Counted from the first letter of the stretch, positions 44,238-53,605 are shown. The stretch: 64,000 nucleotides of DNA from Nostoc sp. ATCC 43529 (GCA_003326205.1 LWTK01000074.1:62001-126000), one strand, 5' to 3'. The notes: generated by a model not told the origin, from the sequence alone. A program made the numbers and translations.

Positions 44238-44900
44238 ATGAAATGGGTTTATATTGCTGCGGGCATAGCGCTGTATCTTAAATTTCTCGTCATACCCAAC
44301 CCAGCAGCAGACTTACCCGATATCTCTATCGTCGAAGCTATTGTACGAGATAGCGGGATACCCAATGCGGTTTCGGGCATCATTCTCAGGAATCGGTTGT
44401 ATGACACTATTTTCGAGGTGGTGGTATTTACCATCGCCATCATGGGTGCTTACTTTTTGCTAGCCAATGAAAAGCCATCTAGCACAGTCTATCGTTTCAC
44501 CGACCAACCATCCATTGTTTTGGCGCGTTTGGGAGCTACGATTGCCGCATTGGTAAGTATCGAACTAGCTATTCGGGGGCATCTGAGTCCTGGGGGTGGT
44601 TTTGCGGCCGGAGTAGCGGGGGGAACAGCAATTGGTTTGATTGCCATTACCTCACCATCGGAATGGATGCAACAAATCTACCAGCGCTGGCACGCTGCCA
44701 CATGGGAGAAAGTTTCAGTGCTGATTTTCATTGTACTGGCGGTTATCACTCTAGCTGGAGTAGAGTTACCGCATGGAGAATTGGGCGCACTTGTCAGTGG
44801 GGGAGTTATTCCTGTGCTGAATATTTTGGTTGCAGTCAAAGTCGCGTTGGGTTCGTGGGCAGTGATTTTGGTTTTTATTCGTTATCGAGGCTTGTTGTAA
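44238..44900 (+). CDS. Mrp Na+/H+ antiporter subunit B
   Basis: 220 aa. N-terminal helix and NRLYDTIFEVVVFTIAIMGA (MbhE-like), then the MnhB domain with ELAIRGHLSPGGGFAAGVAGG. The gene starts 2 bp after the previous stop. Last subunit of the operon; the complex exchanges Na+ for H+ across the membrane and can support bicarbonate uptake and salt tolerance. Confidence 0.88.
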   Translation: MKWVYIAAGIALYLKFLVIPNPAADLPDISIVEAIVRDSGIPNAVSGIILRNRLYDTIFEVVVFTIAIMGAYFLLANEKPSSTVYRFTDQPSIVLARLGATIAALVSIELAIRGHLSPGGGFAAGVAGGTAIGLIAITSPSEWMQQIYQRWHAATWEKVSVLIFIVLAVITLAGVELPHGELGALVSGGVIPVLNILVAVKVALGSWAVILVFIRYRGLL

Positions 44901-44939
44901 ACTTGTGGTAATTTTTCATAGCCTCTGAGGTTTAAAACC

Positions 44940-46292
44940 ATGACTCATGCTTGCTGCGGCCCTGGCTACGCTTCTCCAGAAGCAGCCACCAAAGCTGAAA
45001 CAGAAAAAGTGCTTTATGCGATCGCTCTCTACACTGGTACTGGTATCGAAGAACCAGATTATCTTGCCACCGTAGACGTTGACCCCAATTCTCCAACCTA
45101 TTCCCAAGTGATTCATCGTCTATCTATGCCTTACATTGGCGATGAATTACATCACTTTGGCTGGAATGCTTGTAGCTCTTGTCACGACGATGCTAGTAAA
45201 TCCCGCAGGTTTACCGTGATACCTGGACAACGTTCTAGCCGCATCTATATTGTTGATACCGCAGATACCAAAGCGCCAAAACTGCACAAAGTCATTGAAC
45301 CACAAGAAATTCAAGAAAAAACCAATTTAACTGCCCCCCACACAGTACACTGTCTAGCAGATGGTCACGTAATGATTTCCATGCTGGGCGACAGCGAAGG
45401 AAATGGCCCTGGTGGCTTTTTGTTACTAGATGAAAATTTTGACATTGCTGGGCGTTGGGAAGGTCAAGCCGCAGGTATGCGGTTTAACTATGACTTTTGG
45501 TATCAGCCCCGTCATAACATCATGGTGAGTAGCGAGTGGGGCGCACCCAAAACTTATTATCCTGGTTTTGACCTCAACGACGTAGCAGCCGATAACTACG
45601 GTCATCACGTACATTTTTGGGATTGGTCAACACGGGAAATTATCCAAAGTTTTGACTTAGGACAAGAAGGATTAATTCCCCTAGAAGTGCGCTTTCACCA
45701 TAACCCCGACAGCACTCATGGATTTGTCGCCGCAGCACTCAGTAGTAATGTTTGGCATTGGCACAAACCTAACGGTCATTGGCAAATAGAGAAAGTAATT
45801 GATATAGCTTCACAAGAAGTGGAAGGTTGGCCGATACCGGTGCCATCGTTGATTACTGATATCTTGATTTCCATGTGCGATCGCTATATTTACTTTTCCA
45901 ACTGGTTGCATGGAGATATCCGCCAATATGATATCAGCGATCCATCCCATCCTCGACTCACCGGTCAAGTTTGGTGCGGTGGTTTGTTAGGTAACAGTGG
46001 TGAAGTTCAAGGTCATAAATTGGCTGGCGGACCGCAAATGCTACAGCTGAGTTTGGACGGCAAACGGCTTTATGTGACGAATTCTCTATTTAGCACTTGG
46101 GATAATCAGTTTTATCCTGATTTATCTAAGACTGGCTCATATTTATTACAGATTGACTGCGACACTGAAAACGGCGGACTCAAAATCAACGAAGATTTCT
46201 ACGTTGACTTTGGCAAAGAACCAGCAGGCCCCTCTCGTGCCCATGAGATGCGCTATCCTGGCGGTGATTGCACTTCAGATATTTGGATTTAA
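44940..46292 (+). CDS. Selenium-binding protein 56 / methanethiol oxidase family
   Basis: 450 aa. Starts with THACCGPGYASP and contains GDELHHFGWNACSSCHDDA, APHTVHCLADG, GGPQMLQLSLDGKRLYVTNSLF and EMRYPGGDCTSDIWI, all signatures of the SBP56 beta-propeller family. Bacterial members oxidise methanethiol and bind copper through conserved His residues; which reaction this one does is not known. Soluble, no signal peptide. It follows mrpB by 39 bp, so read-through from the mrp operon is possible. A hairpin terminator follows. Confidence 0.93.
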   Translation: MTHACCGPGYASPEAATKAETEKVLYAIALYTGTGIEEPDYLATVDVDPNSPTYSQVIHRLSMPYIGDELHHFGWNACSSCHDDASKSRRFTVIPGQRSSRIYIVDTADTKAPKLHKVIEPQEIQEKTNLTAPHTVHCLADGHVMISMLGDSEGNGPGGFLLLDENFDIAGRWEGQAAGMRFNYDFWYQPRHNIMVSSEWGAPKTYYPGFDLNDVAADNYGHHVHFWDWSTREIIQSFDLGQEGLIPLEVRFHHNPDSTHGFVAAALSSNVWHWHKPNGHWQIEKVIDIASQEVEGWPIPVPSLITDILISMCDRYIYFSNWLHGDIRQYDISDPSHPRLTGQVWCGGLLGNSGEVQGHKLAGGPQMLQLSLDGKRLYVTNSLFSTWDNQFYPDLSKTGSYLLQIDCDTENGGLKINEDFYVDFGKEPAGPSRAHEMRYPGGDCTSDIWI

Positions 46293-46301
46293 TGTGAAGT
46301 A

Positions 46302-46330
46302 CCAACACTTCCGCAAGCGGTAAGTGTTGG
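46302..46330 (+). terminator. Terminator of the SBP56 gene
   Basis: CCAACACTTCCGC-AA-GCGGTAAGTGTTGG, a 13-bp stem with a single bulged T, followed by CTTTCT, 10 bp after the stop. Confidence 0.8.
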
Positions 46331-46398
46331 CTTTCTGTCTCACTTGCCGTTGCCACGTTGGGGATATCACGAGGACATGATATCGTTATGCGATCGCT

Positions 46399-48660
46399 TT
46401 ACCGCCGACTGCGAAAACCTTGTTTTCCATTAACTTGGTCAAAGAGTACATCGTATTTATCAAACAATGCAATTCCAGGGTTTACAAATATACTCAGTTG
46501 TGATTGTGGTGAGATACTCAAATTCCAGCGATTAAATCCATCGCGGTTTCCTGGTTTGAGGCTGTAATCAAAAATGCCATTCATTGCTACTTTCACAGTA
46601 TTTGCTGAACCTAATACCCCTGGTTTGAGTTTTCCTGCTGTAGAAGCTGACTTGAATTCAGCCAAAGCATTAATAGTTCCAGTATCAGCGATCGCTGTGG
46701 CATTACAAGAATTTTTGGCACCACTTCCAGCAAGAGTTAAACAAACTTTGCCCAGGCGGGAGTCCCATCTCTTACCAGGTACACCATTAATTTCGGGTTG
46801 TTGACTCCAAGAGGCCATTTTAAAACCTGCTTGATTCTGGGTAGTTAAACCGAGAATAAGACTGCCATTGTTGTTACTACTACCATTGCCCATCACAATA
46901 AATCCGTTACTCAGATTGCCTGGTAATTTTCTCAACGGGTTGTAAGGAAGTGACTTTTCAGAATAGTTGACACCGATAATACCGGAAAATGGCGCACCAC
47001 TTTTTGCTGAACAATTAGGTTTTTGGGCAGTACATTGGCGACTAGTAACAACCTGTACGGGAACGGGTTCTGTGGTGGGAATCAAACCAAACCGGACATT
47101 AGTGTAAACTAATTCGCCTTCTAAGACAGTACCATCACTTAATACCTCCTTGATGTTTTGACCTGTTCTTTGGATGGGAGAATTACCTAAAAACTCTTGG
47201 GGAACTCTTAACCCTGCGGAGCCTGTATCTAATAAAACACGTTTTGGTTGACCATTGGCGATCGCCACTTCCAGAAAATAGCCGCGAACGCGCTGGCCGA
47301 GGGAAGGCTTTGGATATAAAGGCAGGGATACGGTGTTAAAAGTTGGCTTACGGGGTGTATTTTGGGAGATGTCGCGCAATGCTGAATTAGGAAAAACAGC
47401 CGCAAATGCCGACTGGCGTTGGGCTGCTGGTTCAGGTGCGATATCCCAAAGGCTTTCGTAGTAGAAAAAGCCGATACCTAAACCGCGCTGTTGGGCTGCT
47501 ACCACCTGGGATTGGATTTGGGCTATGGAAACTGGGCGATTTCGTAACCCCGCCATAATCCCGATACCAGTTGGGATGACTTGTTGAGTTTCTAAAATTT
47601 CTGGGCGGGTAATTTGACCGATAAAACTTTCTAAATCATTACGGTATACCTGCATAACCAACTCATCAACAATGCCCAACCTTACCCAATTGAGCCAGTC
47701 TTGCAGTTGCAGCTTGTAAGCAAAATCATAGTAATTGGGAGAAACTGAGAAGATAGCATTCGGTTTTTGGGCTTTCACACTTTGGTGAAGGTCTACCATG
47801 AAGGCAGTAATTTTATCTGCCCGCCATTTTATCCATGCTTGGGCTTGGGGATTGGATGGAGGAGGATTGCCAGTTTCTTGAGTATATAAACTAATTGTGT
47901 ACTTATCGTAACCAAAATCTACAGGTAAACTCGTATGGTCGTCAAATTGAACGCCATCAGCATTGTATTTCGTAATTACTTCCATCACGAGTTCGCGGAT
48001 AAAGTTTTGCACTTCGGGGTGAAAGGGATTCAACCACGCTACTTCACCCGCAGCACTAATTGAAGTTTGAGTCCCATCCTGCTTTTGTGTTAGCCAATCT
48101 GGATGTTGTGATGCCAGTTCTGAAGTTAGAGGAACCATGAAACCAAATTCAAACCAGGGTATTGCTAGTAACCCTTGGCTGCGGGCTTGGCTAATAATGT
48201 CTGCAATGACATCTTGTCCCTCTGTTCCCTTGAAGAAAAAAGGAATACCCTTTTCCTGCATTATGGCGCTGGGGTATTGTGTATAACCATCATTCCAGAC
48301 TACCGGATAAACAGTATTAAAGTTTAACTTTCGCAGTTGGCTCATGGCAGCTTGGACTTGTGAGCGATTTCTAAAAACGCTAAAATCGTTACCACTGAGC
48401 CACACGCCCCGAATTTCTTGGCGAGGTAGTTGGGCAACAGCAGGGGCAAAGCTGTTGAGTTGCAATACTGCAAAGAATGATATTAGACACAATAATGGCA
48501 GCAGACGCTTTCTTAAAAGCCACCAAGCTCGAACCATCAAAGGCGACACTACACCAAGCTTGCTGAGGCTTAGTAGTACCCATCTGTTCGCAGGTTTAAA
48601 TAGTAAATTATTTAGAGTCGGATTAATTTCTCTGCTTTTTCTCCAAAACTGAATTCTCAT
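46399..48660 (-). CDS. GHL10 glycosidase-like protein fused to an aspartyl-protease-like domain
   Basis: 753 aa. N-terminal hydrophobic helix (about 46-70, LLPLLCLISFFAVLQLNSF) likely directs export. Residues about 80-400 have the GHL10 (glycosyl hydrolase-like 10, formerly DUF187) pattern: EIRGVWLSGNDFSVF, FNTVYPVVWNDG, GLLAIPWFEFGFM, YNADGVQFDDH. After a short linker, about 450-750 carry two DTG motifs, LLDTGSAGLRV (Asp near 477) and IADTGTIN (Asp near 659), the spacing of a bilobed pepsin-like fold. Whether the second half is a protease or a DUF3443-type module is open. An alternative start at 48537 would still keep the export helix. Substrate probably cell-wall or extracellular polysaccharide, by inference. 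Confidence 0.8.
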   Translation of the reverse strand: MRIQFWRKSREINPTLNNLLFKPANRWVLLSLSKLGVVSPLMVRAWWLLRKRLLPLLCLISFFAVLQLNSFAPAVAQLPRQEIRGVWLSGNDFSVFRNRSQVQAAMSQLRKLNFNTVYPVVWNDGYTQYPSAIMQEKGIPFFFKGTEGQDVIADIISQARSQGLLAIPWFEFGFMVPLTSELASQHPDWLTQKQDGTQTSISAAGEVAWLNPFHPEVQNFIRELVMEVITKYNADGVQFDDHTSLPVDFGYDKYTISLYTQETGNPPPSNPQAQAWIKWRADKITAFMVDLHQSVKAQKPNAIFSVSPNYYDFAYKLQLQDWLNWVRLGIVDELVMQVYRNDLESFIGQITRPEILETQQVIPTGIGIMAGLRNRPVSIAQIQSQVVAAQQRGLGIGFFYYESLWDIAPEPAAQRQSAFAAVFPNSALRDISQNTPRKPTFNTVSLPLYPKPSLGQRVRGYFLEVAIANGQPKRVLLDTGSAGLRVPQEFLGNSPIQRTGQNIKEVLSDGTVLEGELVYTNVRFGLIPTTEPVPVQVVTSRQCTAQKPNCSAKSGAPFSGIIGVNYSEKSLPYNPLRKLPGNLSNGFIVMGNGSSNNNGSLILGLTTQNQAGFKMASWSQQPEINGVPGKRWDSRLGKVCLTLAGSGAKNSCNATAIADTGTINALAEFKSASTAGKLKPGVLGSANTVKVAMNGIFDYSLKPGNRDGFNRWNLSISPQSQLSIFVNPGIALFDKYDVLFDQVNGKQGFRSRR

Positions 48661-48849
48661 TACTTCTATTTACTCAACGTCGGTTAATTGGTTACATTTG
48701 ATTCCATACAAATATTAAATTGCCATACCAGGAAAACTGATACAGCAATTTAGCAGCAACATAGTTGACGCAGTTATCAGGTTAGTAGTGCCAGATAAGT
48801 AGAAATGATGACTGATGAATCATCAGTGAGAGAAAATAAATATATAGAA

Positions 48850-48882
48850 ATCCCCCTTTAACCTAACGGTATAGAGGGGGAT
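48850..48882 (-). terminator. Terminator-like hairpin after psaB
   Basis: ATCCCCCT/AGGGGGAT stem, with a T-rich stretch (TTTCTATATA) after it on the minus strand. It is about 120 bp beyond the psaB stop. Confidence 0.55.
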
Positions 48883-49003
48883 GATGGCTAAGGTCAGAAG
48901 CTTTTTATAGATTTCAACCAAAAGGCAATTCTTAACAGGGAAAGGGGAGGAACGATTTGTTGCCAAATTTTAGAGAATTGGTATTACACCGTACTGTTGC
49001 CTT

Positions 49004-51232
49004 TTACCCAAATTTACCAGCGGTTGAAGCTATGAGGAATGCTGCATAGGTAAGGACGTAGCCGACTGTGAAGTGAGCTAGACCTACTAACCAGCCTTGG
49101 ACAATGGACAAAGCAACGGGTTTATCTTTCCAGTGAACTAAGTTAGCCAGTGGAGTACGTTCGTGTGCCCAGACTAGAGTTTCAATTAACTCTTGCCAGT
49201 AGCCACGCCAGCTAATGAGGAACATGAAACCAGTTGCCCAAACCAAGTGTCCGAAGAGGAACATCCAAGCCCACACAGATAAGTTATTTGTGCCGTAGGG
49301 GTTGTAACCGTTAATTAACTGAGCGGAATTAGCCCAGAGGTAATCACGGAACCAACCCATGAGGTATGTAGAGTTCTCATTGAATTGAGCGACGTTACCT
49401 TGCCAAACACCTAGATGCTTCCAGTGCCAGTAAAAAGTTACCCAGCCAAGAAGATTCAACATCCAGAAAACAGCAAGATAGAAAGATTGTTCCCAAGAGG
49501 AAGTTTGGCAAGTACCACCGCGACCAGGGCCATCACAGGGGAAGGTGAAGCCGAAGTCCTTTTTATCAGGCATCAATTTGGTACCCCGGGCATCTAACGC
49601 ACCCTTAACACAAATCAACGTGGTGGTGTGCAGACCTAAAGCGATCGCGTGGTGAACCAGGAAATCACCAGGGCCAATGGTCAGGAACAAGGAGTTAGTA
49701 CCGGCGTTAATTGCATCTACCCAATTTGGTAACCAGACGTTACCGTAGTTGGGCCAAGCTGTATAGGCAATGCTATCTGGATTAGATAATAAAGTATCCA
49801 TGCCATACAGCAATTTTCCGTGAGCAGATTGGATGAATTGAGCAAACACTGGCTCAATCAAAATTTGCTTTTCAGGAGTGCCAAAGGCAACCACAACATC
49901 ATTGTGGACGTATAACCCAAGGGTGTGAAAGCCCAAGAATAGCGACACCCAACTTAGGTGAGAGATAATCGCTTCTTTGTGCTTGAGTACTCGGTCAAGC
50001 ACGTTACCTTTGTTTTGCTCTGGGTCGTAATCTCGTACCCAGAAAATACCCGCATGGGCGAAGGCACCAACCATCAAGAACCCAGCGATGTACTGGTGAT
50101 GAGTGTACAGTGCTGCCTGCGTTGTGTAGTCCTTAGCTATGAAGGCATAAGGAGGTAGCGAGTACATGTGCTGTGCGACCAATGAGGTAACAGTTCCCAG
50201 TGCTGCCAAGTGTATAGATAACTGGAAGTGCAAAGAATTGTTATAGGTGTCGTACAGCCCTTGGTGGGGTAAGTTGAACTGGCCTTCAGTTTGGATGCCA
50301 AAGAAATTTCTCGAATTGAGCATTTCTTTGATGCTGTGACCAATCCCGAAGTTCGTGCGGTACATGTGACCGGCAACGATAAAGATGACTGCGATCGCTA
50401 AATGGTGATGAGCGATATCAGTCAGCCATAGTGACTCTGTTTGGGGATGAAAACCACCCAAAAAAGTCAGAATTGCCGTTCCTGCGCCTTGGGATGTGCC
50501 AAATACATGCCCTGGTGTATCAGCATTCTGAGCGTATACACCCCAGTCACCCCTCCAGAAAGGTGCTAAACCTGCTGGGTGCGGCAGTGTAGTTAGAAAA
50601 TTATTCCAACCAACATGAACGCCGCGAGATTCGGGAATAGCAACGTGAACGAGATGTCCTGTCCAAGCCAGAGAACTAACACCAAACAAACCTGCTAAGT
50701 GGTGATTCAAACGAGGTTCAGCACTCTTAAACCAAGCCAAGCTGGGACGATACTTGGGTTGCAAGTGCAGCCAACCGGCGAACAAGAACAATGCAGCTAA
50801 CAGCAGCAAGAAAACTGAACCTTGGTAAAGGTCATTGTTCGTCCGCATCCCAATGGTGTACCACCAGTGGTAAACACCAGAGTAAGCAATGTTAACAGGA
50901 TAGTTAGCGCCCCCTTGGGTAAAGGCTTCTACTGCTGGTTTACCAAAGTGGGGGTCCCAAATCGCGTGGGCGATGGGGCGGATATGCAGGGGATCTTTAA
51001 TCCACTGTTCAAAGTTACCTTGCCACGCTACGTGGAACAATAGACTAGATGCCCACAGAAAAATGATTGCTAAGTGACCGAAATGAGTAGCGAAAATCTT
51101 TTGGTAAAGATTTTCTTCGGTTATGCCATCATGGCTTTCAAAATCATTTCCCGTAGCGATCGCGTACCAGATCCGACGGGTAGTCGGGTCTTGTGCGAGA
51201 TCCTGGTTAAATTTAGGATACTTTGTGGCCAT
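49004..51232 (-). CDS. Photosystem I P700 apoprotein A2 paralogue, solo copy
   Basis: 742 aa, 11 membrane helices, core subunit of photosystem I in the thylakoid. Seen: conserved N-terminus ATKYPKFNQDLAQDPTTRR, HHLAIAVIFIVAGHMYRTNF, the FX iron-sulfur loop FPCDGPGRGGTC with both Cys (about 564 and 573) and WGYWQEL-type C-terminus. It is clearly a PsaB, but psaA is not next to it; cyanobacteria normally have psaA-psaB together. Compared with my memory of usual PsaB (741 aa) the segment after the FX loop (TSSWEQSFYL) has one extra residue, so this looks like a divergent second copy. An AGGAGA lies about 14 nt before the ATG. Confidence 0.94.
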   Translation of the reverse strand: MATKYPKFNQDLAQDPTTRRIWYAIATGNDFESHDGITEENLYQKIFATHFGHLAIIFLWASSLLFHVAWQGNFEQWIKDPLHIRPIAHAIWDPHFGKPAVEAFTQGGANYPVNIAYSGVYHWWYTIGMRTNNDLYQGSVFLLLLAALFLFAGWLHLQPKYRPSLAWFKSAEPRLNHHLAGLFGVSSLAWTGHLVHVAIPESRGVHVGWNNFLTTLPHPAGLAPFWRGDWGVYAQNADTPGHVFGTSQGAGTAILTFLGGFHPQTESLWLTDIAHHHLAIAVIFIVAGHMYRTNFGIGHSIKEMLNSRNFFGIQTEGQFNLPHQGLYDTYNNSLHFQLSIHLAALGTVTSLVAQHMYSLPPYAFIAKDYTTQAALYTHHQYIAGFLMVGAFAHAGIFWVRDYDPEQNKGNVLDRVLKHKEAIISHLSWVSLFLGFHTLGLYVHNDVVVAFGTPEKQILIEPVFAQFIQSAHGKLLYGMDTLLSNPDSIAYTAWPNYGNVWLPNWVDAINAGTNSLFLTIGPGDFLVHHAIALGLHTTTLICVKGALDARGTKLMPDKKDFGFTFPCDGPGRGGTCQTSSWEQSFYLAVFWMLNLLGWVTFYWHWKHLGVWQGNVAQFNENSTYLMGWFRDYLWANSAQLINGYNPYGTNNLSVWAWMFLFGHLVWATGFMFLISWRGYWQELIETLVWAHERTPLANLVHWKDKPVALSIVQGWLVGLAHFTVGYVLTYAAFLIASTAGKFG

Positions 51233-51366
51233 GCAATTTAATTACATCTCCTTAAAACGCTAATCCAAGTTACTAGTTATAGTGAGCCAGTAACTTTTTA
51301 CAATTGAATCAGCACCCTCTCAGCCTTAAATTCAAGGTCAATCTAATAGCAAAAGCTGATGAATAT
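51233..51366. promoter_or_regulatory. Upstream region of the psaB copy
   Basis: Short leader with AAGGAGATG about 15 nt before the ATG (reverse strand). No clear -35/-10 pair was found. The gene remnant at 51367-51594 lies immediately beyond. Confidence 0.35.
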
Positions 51367-51594
51367 TTAGGGAAAAACATGTTTACAGCAGAATTCAAAA
51401 GGAGGCAGTCCGTTGATAGCTTCTCTAACTTGTGCTTCTTTGGGTAACCCATAGGATAACAACTGCTGTTGAGAATTGGTGAGTTCAAAGAAAAGTTCGA
51501 GCGCTGGCTTTTGGCGGTGGAAACTTTGGTGAGTAAAACAACCTTTGTAACTCGCTACCAGACGAATAGTTGTGTAATTTACTTCCCTTGTAAT
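51367..51594 (-). pseudogene. Gene remnant without start codon
   Basis: 75 codons are open on the minus strand between a TAG and a TAA. The translation looks protein-like (HRQKPALELFFELTNSQQQ, YGLPKEAQVREAINGLPPF) but has no ATG, GTG or early TTG. It reads as the 3' end of a lost gene. I do not recognise the family. It directly precedes the psaB copy on the same strand. Confidence 0.4.
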
Positions 51595-51915
51595 CTACTG
51601 TAATTCTTGCACTTACATTTTTAGGGGGATGATGCAATTCATTTCTATTACAGTAATAAACTAATTAATTAGTACTACTTCCATCTAACTAACGGAGTAT
51701 ATTTCTGTTAAATGAACTTGTAGCCTTAAAGACACTCCCAAACACGCAAAAATTACCACAATCTCTATGAGAATGAGCTTAAAATTCTGTAAATATATCG
51801 CACAGTAAAGATTATTTAGCAAAAAAACAAAAAATTAAACTCAAATTCATGTAGAGCTTAGCAAGCTGCGATCGTAAGAATTTGTACTTTCTGTGGAGTA
51901 AATTAGGTTAATGAC
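51595..51915. other. AT-rich intergenic region
   Basis: About 320 bp with many AT-rich words and no repeat or gene recognised. It separates the psaB copy and its upstream remnant from the PsaX-like gene. Confidence 0.35.
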
Positions 51916-52137
51916 TCAGGGGTTAATAATTCCGTAGTAAATGGCGACAACAAATAAGAAAGTAGCTAATATCACCATGGTAAATCCATAGCGAACTAGT
52001 GGATTGGGTAAATCGCGATCGGTGATTATATTATTCCTTTGTACCTGAGTTATGGGTTCAGATTTCCCAGTACCTTGAACATTGAGATTCTCAGGTTTAT
52101 TCTTTGTTTTTGTGTTTTGAGTCTCTTGAGATTTCAT
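51916..52137 (-). CDS. PsaX-like single-helix protein
   Basis: 73 aa. A polar N-terminal half (Gln/Asn/Lys-rich, residues 1-42) precedes a single membrane helix, RYGFTMVILATFLFVVAIYYG (split here: about 48-68), ending IINP. The helix with aromatic YY near its end resembles PsaX, a small photosystem I subunit, though the N-terminal extension is longer than in Thermosynechococcus PsaX. Placement beside psaB supports a photosystem I role. A high-confidence family call needs a profile search. Confidence 0.5.
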   Translation of the reverse strand: MKSQETQNTKTKNKPENLNVQGTGKSEPITQVQRNNIITDRDLPNPLVRYGFTMVILATFLFVVAIYYGIINP

Positions 52138-52575
52138 CGGCTTTTTCCATTTTTTGTAGCTCGTGTGCTTTCATCGTTTCAAATATTGGCTAACGGCTAC
52201 ATCATTCTTAAGAACTACCTTAGCTCAATGTGGGGTTCGCCTAGAGGAGTTAGTCGATATGAAGTTAATTTGTAATTGCAAATACAGTAAAGAAAAATTC
52301 AGAATCAATTAGTAGATGTAGGGTGTGTTACAGCGTAGGCTAATGTACCATATACTAAAGGTGCATCACTTGGCTACAACGCACCCCATATGTGAAAAAC
52401 TAGATTTTTTCTTAATTTATTCTGTACTCAATATTTTTGAAGGTATAAAAATTATACGAGTAAAAATAGTCATAAATATTTGTTGTATTGCAAGCTATTT
52501 AGCATAAAGTTTTAGGTAAACTAGACAATCTTATAGGTAATGGTACAACAGCGTAATCGTGATATGAAATTGTGA
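52138..52575. other. Intergenic region with a repeat
   Basis: No supported gene. About 52317-52392 is an imperfect inverted repeat with GGGTGTGTTAC and ACGCACCCC arms, a common cyanobacterial dispersed motif. Confidence 0.45.
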
Positions 52576-53063
52576 TTCTATCTGTTGCGATCGCTAGGAG
52601 TTAAGGCACTACGAGATATTACTGGTCCTGAAGTAACAGAAAAACTACCCGAACCTCTACGGCGGCGTGCCCCTTGAAGTATTTCCCACTAGTGGAAGTG
52701 ACCGCAGAAAACGGGCTGTTCCAAATGGCACGCGGTATCCATGTATTACCGCGGGAAGAGGGATTAAAGAAGGTTGCTAGTGGTGAAATTCCGATGGAAT
52801 TTTTTTATATGCAGCCTAGTGACGTGATGGTGCGATCGCCTTTAGGGTTGCACAGAGGTTCCCCAAATCGGACGAATCAGCCAAGACCGATGGTAGTGAT
52901 GGGCTATGCTATGCATTGGTTACACACACTAAAAGTAGAATTGACTCTCCAACGAGACTACTATGAAAGCCTATCGGTGGAGATCAAACAAATGCTGCGG
53001 TGTCAAGTAGTTGAACAGTTGTCTAAAGAAAAAGTTGAAAGTTACATAAATTTCAAGTACTAG
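52576..53063 (+). pseudogene. Phytanoyl-CoA dioxygenase-family remnant with frameshifts
   Basis: The 3' part (from about 52690) reads VEVTAENGLFQMARGIHVLP and then LHRGSPNRTNQPRPMVVMGY, the conserved C-terminal half of PhyH-type Fe(II)/2-oxoglutarate dioxygenases including the HRGxPN histidine and following Arg. Upstream, YGGVPLEVF and LGVKALRDITGPEVTEKLP lie in the other two frames, so at least two single-base indels break the gene. The N-terminal half with the HxD motif is missing. A 129-aa product from TTG 52674 could still be made but would lack metal ligands. Confidence 0.65.
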
Positions 53064-53115
53064 GAGTTGACATTAGTCACTAAGACAGTATTTTTAAGGT
53101 AAATGAGGCAGACAG

Positions 53116-53143
53116 GTAGGGGCGCACATCTGTGCGCCCCTAC
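53116..53143. repeat. Short perfect palindrome
   Basis: GTAGGGGCGCACA-TC-TGTGCGCCCCTAC, 13-bp arms with a 2-nt centre. Typical Nostoc-type dispersed hairpin; follows the dioxygenase remnant. Confidence 0.85.
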
Positions 53144-53365
53144 GATAACATGTACCTTCACACATTCCCTTTGGTTATAACAATTGTGAAGTTATATAAA
53201 TATTAAGTTAAATTGTGTTTTTTATTACCAAGCACCAACATTTTTATTTAAAAAGTTTTCCTAAAAAAGTTATACAAATAGTTCTATCTGAGGATAGGAA
53301 ATCTTTAAAAAACTGGAAGTTATCATTTTATCAAAACAACTTATTAAATAAGGTACAAATTTTGT

Positions 53366-53605
53366 ATGTCATCAGAAATTCCTGAAGATAATCGCAAAGA
53401 AGAAGGTAAATACGATCCTCAAGATAACCCTGGAACTAAAACAACTGTGCCAACTACAGAAGAGGGTGATACCCCTCTTGATGAAAGATATCGGATGACT
53501 GGTCAAGAGTCAGGTACAGAAGTTCGTCAAGGTGCTGAACCTGAAGCTGCTGGCGGTACTGTTACTACCCCAGGTCTTCCTAATCAAGGAACTGAATCTC
53601 GTTAA
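53366..53605 (+). CDS. Small acidic disordered protein of unknown function
   Basis: 79 aa, no hydrophobic core, rich in Glu, Thr, Gly and Pro (EEGKYDPQDNPGTKTTVPTT, then TPGLPNQGTESR). Predicted disordered. The ATG follows a long AT-rich leader without a clear ribosome binding site. Codon use looks coding and similar small proteins are familiar from Nostoc genomes, but no function can be given. Confidence 0.55.
   Translation: MSSEIPEDNRKEEGKYDPQDNPGTKTTVPTTEEGDTPLDERYRMTGQESGTEVRQGAEPEAAGGTVTTPGLPNQGTESR

Noticed and set aside
52039..52275. 78-codon plus-strand frame opposite the PsaX-like gene
   Set aside because: Mostly antisense to the better-supported small membrane protein gene and has no start signal.
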